This document shows positions 7,839-13,823 of a stretch of DNA of 33,362 nucleotides, in pieces (positions within the stretch are counted from its first letter, which is position 1; each line of letters begins with the position of its first letter). The translations under genes and the position numbers were made by a program. Below the pieces are notes generated by a model. That model had not been told where the DNA came from and ran no database searches. It saw nothing but the letters and a program-made list of their open reading frames with translations. The stretch comes from Chitinophaga pinensis (GTDB lineage: Bacteria; Bacteroidota; Bacteroidia; Chitinophagales; UBA10324), in the NCBI GenBank assembly GCA_945903305.1, contig CAMDOA010000027.1, positions 1 to 33,362 on the forward strand, read 5' to 3'.

Positions 7839-8045
7839 ATGAAAGTGGAATATACAAATGGAGAAATTACTGTTGTGTGGCAACCAAAAATTTGTCATCA
7901 CTCAGGTAATTGTGTAAGAAACTTAAATCCGGTATTTGATACAGGAAGAGTTCCTTGGGTGGATATGAATGCTGCATCAACAGATGAAATAATTTCTGTT
8001 GTGAACAAATGCCCTTCAGGAGCGTTATCAATAAAACAAAACTAA
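7839..8045 (+). CDS. Divergent 4Fe-4S mono-cluster protein (YjdI-like)
   Basis: A 68-aa protein of the Fer4_19/YjdI type. It has the family pattern WQPKICHHSGNCVRNLNPVFD, then RVPWVDMNAASTDEIISVV, then NKCPSGALSI. Cysteines are at positions 19, 25 and 58, so any cluster would need a fourth ligand, perhaps one of the two His after Cys19. Likely a small cytoplasmic electron-transfer or Fe-S protein. It is directly followed, 15 bp later, by a CDGSH protein, a pairing seen elsewhere and sometimes fused into one polypeptide. Part of the MarR-led operon. Confidence 0.88.
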   Translation: MKVEYTNGEITVVWQPKICHHSGNCVRNLNPVFDTGRVPWVDMNAASTDEIISVVNKCPSGALSIKQN

Positions 8046-8060
8046 AAAACAATAGATAAG

Positions 8061-8264
8061 ATGGAAAACAATTCAATTACAGAAATTCAAAAGATTGTTC
8101 TTGCAGAAAACGGACCTTATCTTTTGGAAGGGAAGTTTGTTTTTGTAAATCATGAAGGAGTTGAAACGGTTAAAGAGGGAAAAGTTGCTCTTTGCCGCTG
8201 TGGTCATTCAACCAACAAACCTTTTTGCGATGGAACTCACCGTCGCACTGAATGGAAAGCTTAA
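8061..8264 (+). CDS. CDGSH-type iron-sulfur domain protein
   Basis: A 67-aa protein with one CDGSH (mitoNEET-like) motif: CRCGHSTNKPFCDGTH, with three Cys (45, 47, 56) and one His (60) that bind a redox-active, pH-labile 2Fe-2S cluster in the family. The N-terminal half (about 10-40) is a short beta-rich segment (GPYLLEGKFVFVNHEGVE). Likely cytoplasmic electron or cluster transfer. It sits between the YjdI-like gene and the YceI gene in the same transcript, so a shared redox or stress function is plausible. Confidence 0.92.
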   Translation: MENNSITEIQKIVLAENGPYLLEGKFVFVNHEGVETVKEGKVALCRCGHSTNKPFCDGTHRRTEWKA

Positions 8265-8297
8265 AAAATCACTAACAATCAAACATAAATTAAATCA

Positions 8298-8948
8298 ATG
8301 AAGAAAGTTTTAGCTTTAGTAGTAGTCGCCCTTCTTTTTGGAAGCGCAATTGTAATTGGTTCTTACAATAAGAACAAAATCTTAATTCCTACAAAGGAAA
8401 TCAGTTGGAACAAGCTTCCAACAGAAGCAACAAATTGGATTTGTGATGCCTCACATTCAAATGTAAAATTTACTATCACGCATTTAGGGATTGCGGAAGT
8501 AGAAGGAAAATTTAAAGTATTTGATGGAAAAATGTCACATTCGAAAGCTGATATGACTGATGCTCAAATTGAATTTTCAGTTGAAGTAGCTTCTATTAAT
8601 ACTGATTCTGAAATGAGAGATGGACACTTAAAGAGTGATGACTTTTTTAATGCTGAGAAATTTCCAAAAATGACTTTTAAAAGTTCTTCAATGACTTTAG
8701 TTTCTGGTAAGAACTACAAGCTCACAGGCAATCTCACAATACGCGATGTAACCAAAGCTGTGACTTTTGATTTGACTTATGGTGGAACAATGCCCGATGG
8801 GTACGGTAACACAAAGGCAGCCTTTGTTGCAACTACTAAAATTAATCGGTTCGATTATAACCTGAAATGGAATTCTTTAACCGAAGGAATATCAGTTGTA
8901 AGTTCTGATGTTGCAATCAAGTGCAATATTGAATTGAAGAAAAGTTAA
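8298..8948 (+). CDS. YceI family lipid-binding protein
   Basis: A 216-aa exported protein. Residues 1-23 are a hydrophobic signal/anchor (VLALVVVALLFGSAIVIGSY). From residue 45 the YceI lipocalin-like barrel follows: WICDASHSNVKFTITHLGI, VEGKFKVFDGKM, SINTDSEMRDGHLKSDDFF, FPKMTFKSSSM, and YKLTGNLTIRDVTKAV, all family hallmarks. Members bind long isoprenoid lipids such as quinone or polyprenyl precursors in the periplasm. It is the last gene of the MarR-led operon, and a strong hairpin terminator starts 17 bp after the stop. The association of a MarR regulator with YceI in Bacteroidota is common to my knowledge; the joint function is not certain. Confidence 0.94.
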   Translation: MKKVLALVVVALLFGSAIVIGSYNKNKILIPTKEISWNKLPTEATNWICDASHSNVKFTITHLGIAEVEGKFKVFDGKMSHSKADMTDAQIEFSVEVASINTDSEMRDGHLKSDDFFNAEKFPKMTFKSSSMTLVSGKNYKLTGNLTIRDVTKAVTFDLTYGGTMPDGYGNTKAAFVATTKINRFDYNLKWNSLTEGISVVSSDVAIKCNIELKKS

Positions 8949-8965
8949 TATTTCTCTTAGAAATA

Positions 8966-9001
8966 AAAAAAGTCGCAATGAGTTTTCAATGCGACTTTTT
9001 T
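8966..9001. terminator. Bidirectional terminator between yceI and lepB
   Basis: A 12-bp perfect stem: AAAAAAGTCGCA (8966-8977) and TGCGACTTTTTT (8990-9001) with a 12-nt loop. It ends in a T run on both strands, as expected between convergent genes: it can end the plus-strand MarR operon and the minus-strand lepB transcript. Confidence 0.85.
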
Positions 9002-9025
9002 ATTTCTTTAAATTGATATTATTTA

Positions 9026-10120
9026 TTAGCCCCCATTTATACCATTAAATATTCTTCCCCAGCGAATCTTGCTGAAAAAGCTTCCGTCTTTATCCCAACT
9101 CATCCAGATGAACCATGCTTTACCTACAATGTGATCTTCGGGAACAAAACCCCAAAACCGTGAGTCGGCGCTGTTGTGACGGTTGTCGCCCATCATCCAG
9201 TAGTAATTCATTGCGAAAGTATAAGTGGATGATTCCTTGCCATCAATCACAAATTTATTGCCGCGCATTTCCAGTTTATGTCCTTCATATACAGTAATCA
9301 CTCGGGTATAAAGAGCAATGTTTTCAGGTGTTAATGTCACGGTTACTCCTTCTTTTGGCAGTACAACAGGGCCATAATTATCTAAGTTGTAAGCAAAGTT
9401 TTTCGGATCGCCGGGGAATAAAGTTTCAGGATTAAATCCTTGTTGTAAAATCAAGGGTTCCACTTTTTTAACATTAGGTAATTTCTTAAGGGCTTCAACT
9501 CCTTCATCGGTCAAATGAAAATTATAAGTGCCTGTAGCATTGGTTGGGCCACCTTCATCAATATGCAATTCGTTTAAAACTTTTTCATTAATAGCGCTTC
9601 CATCAGTATAAACTAAGTAATCTTCCTGGCGATACGGTGGTTTCCAGTTCTTTTTTCCATTGATAAAAACTTCTGTATTGATTACTTGCAATGTATCTCC
9701 GGGAATAGCAATACACCGCTTGATGTAATTCTCTCGTTTATCAACCGGTCTAAAATCTTCCATCGGATAATTGAATACCACTACATCATTATTTTTTATA
9801 CTGCTGAATCCCGGCAAGCGATAATAACCGAGTTTTATCCATTCGAGATACGATTTACCTCCGAACAATGGCATGGTGTTGTGCGCAAACGGAAAACTCA
9901 ATACAGTCATTGGTGTGCGTGCACCATAATGCATTTTACTCACGAATAAAAAATCACCAACCAATAATGATTTTTCCATGGATGGCGTTGGAATGGTGTA
10001 TGCTTCAATAGCGAATGTGCGGATGATGGTGGCTGCAATAACAGCAAACACCAGTGCTTCCACCCATTCTCTTGATTTTGATTTTCTTGTAGTACTCTTT
10101 CTCCAGAATTTCCAATTCAT
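9026..10120 (-). CDS. lepB: Signal peptidase I
   Basis: Membrane serine protease that removes Sec signal peptides, 364 aa. One membrane segment lies near residues 21-38 (EALVFAVIAATIIRTFAIEA). Catalytic Ser47 is in TIPTPSMEKSLLVGDFLFV, and Lys134 in YIKRCIAIPGDTL. Box E, GDNRHNSADSRFWGFVP, is near the C terminus. The insertion between the Lys box and box E (about 150-300) is longer than in E. coli, typical of Bacteroidota LepB. It forms the end of a minus-strand block parA-parB-DUF5683-dapB-lepB, a conserved order in this phylum. The 148-bp gap before it, after dapB, leaves room for its own promoter, though I see no good match to the consensus. Confidence 0.96.
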   Translation of the reverse strand: MNWKFWRKSTTRKSKSREWVEALVFAVIAATIIRTFAIEAYTIPTPSMEKSLLVGDFLFVSKMHYGARTPMTVLSFPFAHNTMPLFGGKSYLEWIKLGYYRLPGFSSIKNNDVVVFNYPMEDFRPVDKRENYIKRCIAIPGDTLQVINTEVFINGKKNWKPPYRQEDYLVYTDGSAINEKVLNELHIDEGGPTNATGTYNFHLTDEGVEALKKLPNVKKVEPLILQQGFNPETLFPGDPKNFAYNLDNYGPVVLPKEGVTVTLTPENIALYTRVITVYEGHKLEMRGNKFVIDGKESSTYTFAMNYYWMMGDNRHNSADSRFWGFVPEDHIVGKAWFIWMSWDKDGSFFSKIRWGRIFNGINGG

Positions 10121-10268
10121 GTTTTAATTTTTACTATTTAAATGGTTATTTACAACGGACGATATAATGCTGATTTGTCTTTTTTATTGTGTGCGAAAGT
10201 AAAATTATATCAGCAACACGGATTTCTATTTTCTGATTTCCCCAATTAGTGAGTTATTGTCTGTGTTA

Positions 10269-11021
10269 TCATTCAGCATTCACCAACATTTCTTTCACCA
10301 CATCTCGGAATGAATAAAATCCTTTTTTGTTCAACGCCCACTCAGCTGCAACAATGGAACCTTCAGCAAAACCTTTGCGGTCAAATGCTTCGTGTGCAAT
10401 TTGAATAGAGTCAATTTCAGAATAGTAAGTCACTACATGTTCGCCAATTGCATCACCTGTTCGGTTTGAAATAATGGCAAGCTTGGTGTCATCAGCATCC
10501 TCATCAGTCAACTCGGTTGAGTTGGTCCACTCCTTCATCCAATTTCTGTTTTCAAGAATATTATCAGCGAGCGTGATGGCTGTTCCGCTCGGCGAATCTT
10601 TTTTTTGTGTGTGATGTGTTTCTTCAATAAACACATGATATTTTTTTTGTGTCTTCATCAGCTTCGCTAAAAAATCATTCAGCATAAAAAACAAATTCAC
10701 GCCCGTACTGAAATTGGTTCCATAAATTATGCAACCATTTTGCTTCGAACATATTTTTTTCAGTTCATCCATGTGTTCGTACCAACCTGTTGTTCCGATA
10801 ATAAGTGGCTTGCCTGCTGATAAAACAATTTTCGCGTTTTCAATAACAGAAGACGGAATAGAGAAATCAATTACCGCATCACAATTGGCAAATTGATTTG
10901 GAGCTAACTCAATTCTATTTTTAGATGTGGCTACAAACACAATTTCATGTGTTCTGTTTTCTTTAATGATTGATTCAATCATCTTTCCCATTTTACCATA
11001 ACCAATCAAAGCAATTTTCAT
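10269..11021 (-). CDS. dapB: 4-hydroxy-tetrahydrodipicolinate reductase
   Basis: NAD(P)H-dependent reductase of the lysine/diaminopimelate pathway, 250 aa. The nucleotide-binding motif GYGKMGKM is at residues 7-14. Further family segments are DFSIPSSVIENA, GKPLIIGTTGW, YGTNFSTGVNLFF, the catalytic EETHHTQKKDSPSGTAITLA (His-His and Lys, SGT substrate loop), and HVVTYYSEIDSIQIAHEAFD near the C terminus. The product feeds tetrahydrodipicolinate to the acyltransferase DapD, which is also in this window (25249-26064) but in a separate unit. Member of the parA-to-lepB minus-strand block. Confidence 0.96.
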   Translation of the reverse strand: MKIALIGYGKMGKMIESIIKENRTHEIVFVATSKNRIELAPNQFANCDAVIDFSIPSSVIENAKIVLSAGKPLIIGTTGWYEHMDELKKICSKQNGCIIYGTNFSTGVNLFFMLNDFLAKLMKTQKKYHVFIEETHHTQKKDSPSGTAITLADNILENRNWMKEWTNSTELTDEDADDTKLAIISNRTGDAIGEHVVTYYSEIDSIQIAHEAFDRKGFAEGSIVAAEWALNKKGFYSFRDVVKEMLVNAE

Positions 11022-11049
11022 AAGGTGAAGAAAAGATTAGTGAAGAAAA

Positions 11050-11078
11050 AACTCAGCGCCTTTGCGTCTCTGCGGTAA
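11050..11078. repeat. Possible dispersed intergenic repeat fragment
   Basis: The intergenic stretch between dapB and the DUF5683 gene contains CTCAGCGCCTTTGCGTCTCT followed by GCGG. Phrases of this kind recur in non-coding DNA of many Bacteroidota and other genomes as far as I recall. Its composition differs from the AT-rich flanks. Only one copy is in this window, so the repeat status rests on recollection. Confidence 0.35.
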
Positions 11079-11087
11079 TTCATAAAT

Positions 11088-11711
11088 TCAGAATTTTAAT
11101 TGAAAAGTTAAACCTGAAACTGCTTTATAAGAACTCACATTAAAAATTGTTGGATGAATATTCAAACTCAAATCATCACTGATATTAAAATCATACAAAT
11201 GCGCATCAACCACTGCATCAATAATATTCAAACCATAAACCGCAACTCCAGCAACAATACTGTAATCCAAATACTTTCTGAAAATATCCTGAATATCCGC
11301 TTTGCGCGATTGGTCATAAAGCTCCGGATAAAAAGTTTCGCGCTTAATCGGATTCCACACAGTGAATGAAAGGATGTTATTCATCAGATTAGTATCAGCA
11401 GCTAAAATGTATGCGTCTTTAAAGTTTTTATAAATTGTGTAGTTGCGATAAACATAATATCCAACTGTTGCCGCCGATGCATAAACAATCGGCATTTTCC
11501 AGAATTTTTTATTGTAAGCCTGACCGGTTCCCGGTACAACTGCTGATAATATTCCGGCAAATCGTGGCGAGTGTTCCTTCGGAATTAAATGAAACGATTT
11601 TTTCGCACTCGTATCCCTCACACTTTTATTTGAAGTGGAATCTTTTTGTGCCAAACAAGTTGCACTGCTTAAAATAAATAGGATGAGAAAAGATTTTTTC
11701 AGAAAATTCAT
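11088..11711 (-). CDS. DUF5683 family exported protein
   Basis: A 207-aa protein with a Sec signal peptide (residues 1-21, ending CLAQ). The DUF5683 core begins SPRFAGILSAVVPGTGQAYN, followed by KKFWKMPIVYASAATVGYYV, a probable membrane segment, and continues to a second hydrophobic stretch (YSIVAGVAVYGLNIIDAVVDA). The family is found in Bacteroidota, typically between parB and dapB as here; no biochemical role is known to me. The pattern P-G-x-GQ-x-YN plus hydrophobic helices suggests an envelope protein. It starts 9 bp after the parB stop and so is very likely co-transcribed with parAB. Confidence 0.88.
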   Translation of the reverse strand: MNFLKKSFLILFILSSATCLAQKDSTSNKSVRDTSAKKSFHLIPKEHSPRFAGILSAVVPGTGQAYNKKFWKMPIVYASAATVGYYVYRNYTIYKNFKDAYILAADTNLMNNILSFTVWNPIKRETFYPELYDQSRKADIQDIFRKYLDYSIVAGVAVYGLNIIDAVVDAHLYDFNISDDLSLNIHPTIFNVSSYKAVSGLTFQLKF

Positions 11712-11720
11712 TCTGAATAA

Positions 11721-12623
11721 TTAACGCCCTTCAATGATTTCTGTTATGCGCTCCAGGTCTTCATCACTGAAATACGAAATACTGATTTCACCTTTTCCGC
11801 CACGCAGTCTTTTCAAACCCACACGGGTGCCCAAATGCGATTGCAGTTTTTCCTGAATGCGCTTGTATTCATATGGAAGTGCCGGTGATTTTGGCAATGC
11901 AGTTTTCTTTTTGTTCGGAGCCGCATTTTCACGAACCATTTGTTCCACCTGGCGAACACTCAATCCGTTTTTAACGGCTTCTTTAAAAATGTGCAACTGC
12001 ACCAATGGATTTTCAATGGTAATGAGTGCACGGGCATGCGCCATGCTGATTGATTTGTTTTTTATGGCTACTTGAATATCCGGAGGTAATTTCAGCAAAC
12101 GCAAATAATTCGTAACAGTTGTTCTGTCCTTACCAACACGCTCAGCTAATTCTTCCTGTTTTAAATCACACTCATCAATCAATCGTTTGTAATTAATTGC
12201 AACTTCAATGCTGTTTAAATCTTCGCGGTGCGTGTTTTCAATCAATGCCATCTCCAGCATTTCCTGATCGTTGGCAATGCGAACAAAAGCCGGAATTTCT
12301 TTTATGCCTGCCATGTGCGATGCCTTCAGGCGGCGCTCACCGGCAATCAACTGATATTTATTTCCTGAAATTTTCCGTACAGTAATCGGTTGAATCACAC
12401 CGTGAATACGAATACTATCAGCCAGCTCAGTTAATTTCTGCTGATCAAAATCAATACGCGGTTGAAACGGATTTACTTCAATGCCTTCCAATGGCAATAC
12501 AAAACTCTGCCCTTGCGGAATTGCCGATTTTTCTGTTTGGCTTTTTGGTGATTGAAGTGATAAATCAATGTCATCCAACAAGGCGCGAATGCCCTTTCCC
12601 AACGCTTCCTTGCCCTTACTCAT
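11721..12623 (-). CDS. parB: Chromosome partitioning protein ParB
   Basis: ParB/Spo0J-type CTP-dependent DNA clamp that loads at parS, 300 aa. The N-terminal domain has VNPFQPRIDFD (about 50-60), the CTP-binding GERR at 95-98 (IAGERRLKASHMAG), and ENTHREDLN at 129-137. The helix-turn-helix KQEELAERVGKDRTTVTNYL (about 155-174) binds parS. A C-terminal dimerisation part ends the protein (ISYFSDEDLERITEIIEG). I start at the ATG at 12623, which overlaps the parA stop by 8 nt; an alternative TTG lies 9 nt upstream. Overlap implies translational coupling with parA. Confidence 0.96.
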   Translation of the reverse strand: MSKGKEALGKGIRALLDDIDLSLQSPKSQTEKSAIPQGQSFVLPLEGIEVNPFQPRIDFDQQKLTELADSIRIHGVIQPITVRKISGNKYQLIAGERRLKASHMAGIKEIPAFVRIANDQEMLEMALIENTHREDLNSIEVAINYKRLIDECDLKQEELAERVGKDRTTVTNYLRLLKLPPDIQVAIKNKSISMAHARALITIENPLVQLHIFKEAVKNGLSVRQVEQMVRENAAPNKKKTALPKSPALPYEYKRIQEKLQSHLGTRVGLKRLRGGKGEISISYFSDEDLERITEIIEGR

Positions 12624-13431
12624 TTGGTTCAAGGTCTAATATTTTATCCTTTGTTTTAATTTTTGTCAAATCATTTTTTTGCAAAATCTCTCTCGCCAGG
12701 TTCAGATAATTTACTGCACCCTTGCTGTCAGCATCATACATCACTACTGATTTTCCAACGCTTGGTGCCTCACCTAATTTTGTATTGCGGTGAATGATGG
12801 TTTCAAAAACCAATTCCTGAAAATGCATTTGCACTTGCTCAACAATTTCGTTGCATAGGTTCAAACGCTGGTCATACATGGTTAATAATATTCCTTCAAT
12901 GCTCAGCACCGGATTCAATCGGTTCTGTACAATCTTTATAGTGTTCAATAATTTTCCTAATCCCTCCAATGCAAAAAATTCGCACTGCACAGGAATCAAA
13001 ACCGAATCAGCAGCACTTAAAGCATTCACTGTAATTAAACCCAGTGAAGGCGAACAATCAATGATGATGAAACGAAATTCTTTTCTGATTTCATCCAACA
13101 CGCCTTTCATAATTTTTTCGCGGTCGGGATGATTGATCAATTCAATTTCAGCGCCCACCAGATCCAAATGCGATGGCAGTATATATAAATTCGGCGTATC
13201 GGTTTCAATAATGCAATCTTTAATTTTTGCTTCACCAATTAAACATTCATAAATACTCTTCTTCACTTTTTTCGGGTCGGTTCCCAAGCCGGAAGTAGAG
13301 TTGGCCTGCGGGTCGGCATCAATCAGCAGGGTTTTGTATTCAAGCACCGCCAGGCTTGCAGCGAGATTAATTGCAGTAGTAGTTTTTCCTACTCCGCCTT
13401 TTTGATTTGCAATACAGATTACTTTTCTCAT
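12616..13431 (-). CDS. parA: Chromosome partitioning ATPase ParA
   Basis: Deviant Walker-type ATPase that drives segregation of ParB-parS complexes, 271 aa. The deviant P-loop KGGVGKTT is at residues 11-18, with Lys11 as signature lysine. Switch I is LLIDADPQANSTSGLG (about 35-50), and the Walker B segment FIIIDCSPSLGLITVNAL lies in the middle. There is no N-terminal HTH extension, so this is the chromosomal (Soj-like) form. It is first in the conserved parA-parB-DUF5683-dapB-lepB block and overlaps parB. A TAnnTTTG-type box stands about 43 bp upstream. Confidence 0.96.
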   Translation of the reverse strand: MRKVICIANQKGGVGKTTTAINLAASLAVLEYKTLLIDADPQANSTSGLGTDPKKVKKSIYECLIGEAKIKDCIIETDTPNLYILPSHLDLVGAEIELINHPDREKIMKGVLDEIRKEFRFIIIDCSPSLGLITVNALSAADSVLIPVQCEFFALEGLGKLLNTIKIVQNRLNPVLSIEGILLTMYDQRLNLCNEIVEQVQMHFQELVFETIIHRNTKLGEAPSVGKSVVMYDADSKGAVNYLNLAREILQKNDLTKIKTKDKILDLEPNE

Positions 13432-13473
13432 TCAGAAAAAATTGAAAATTTTATTTGTGTTTTCAATCTCGGT

Positions 13474-13481
13474 CAAAGATA
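13474..13481 (-). promoter_or_regulatory. Candidate -7 promoter element of parA
   Basis: On the minus strand TATCTTTG matches the Bacteroidota -7 consensus TAnnTTTG, 42 bp upstream of the parA start codon. The expected -33 TTTG is not clear at 19-21 nt upstream, so support is partial. Confidence 0.4.
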
Positions 13482-13700
13482 TGCGCAATGAACACCATGC
13501 ACCGGCGAACGAATTCTTTTTATTCACAAATTATACACAAAGCAAAAAATGCGATTGAAAAATATTTTGTCGCGTTGTTTTTTACTTTTTAAAATCAGTT
13601 GTTTTTACTGGCAATTTTTGTTGAAAAATATTTTTTTGAATCTGCTATTTAAATTTTAGAAAACTGATTATAACGCGAAGAGATTTGTCGTGAACAGAGA

Positions 13701-13735
13701 TTTGACAACTTTCTAAAAGTTGTCAAATTTTTTTT
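13701..13735 (+). terminator. Orphan Rho-independent-type hairpin
   Basis: A perfect 12-bp stem TTTGACAACTTT (13701-13712) / AAAGTTGTCAAA (13716-13727) with a 3-nt loop and eight T (13728-13735). No plus-strand gene precedes it, because parA is transcribed the other way. It therefore may end an unannotated small transcript starting in 13440-13700, or insulate the LRR gene downstream. Confidence 0.6.
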
Positions 13736-13823
13736 CACAATCAACAACAACATGGCCAACACTTTTTTAATTTTTCATCTTTCATTTATAATTTATTAAA
13801 CTACTTTTAAAACAAATATTTTT

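Larger units (their letters stand above)
13432..13823. other. AT-rich intergenic region with DnaA-box-like sites and direct repeats
   Basis: A non-coding gap of 392 bp between divergent parA and the LRR gene. It holds TTATTCACA (13520-13528) and TTATACACA (13531-13539), both matching TTATNCACA and 11 bp apart, plus a weaker TTTTTCACA (13731-13739). There are two direct repeat pairs: TTGAAAAATATTTT at 13555 and 13621, and GTTGTTTTT(T)ACT at 13574 and 13598. A hairpin with a T run sits at 13701-13735. No gene is visible. It may be regulatory or an origin-like element, but highly AT-rich sequence gives such matches by chance. Confidence 0.4.

Noticed and set aside
13432-13823. Assignment as the chromosomal replication origin
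   Set aside because: Only two good DnaA-box matches in very AT-rich DNA, no dnaA gene here, and rRNA and ribosomal genes on both sides read toward it. Kept only as a low-interest observation.
11721-13823. parS site near parAB
   Set aside because: I looked for a palindrome with a CACGTG core around parAB and found none.
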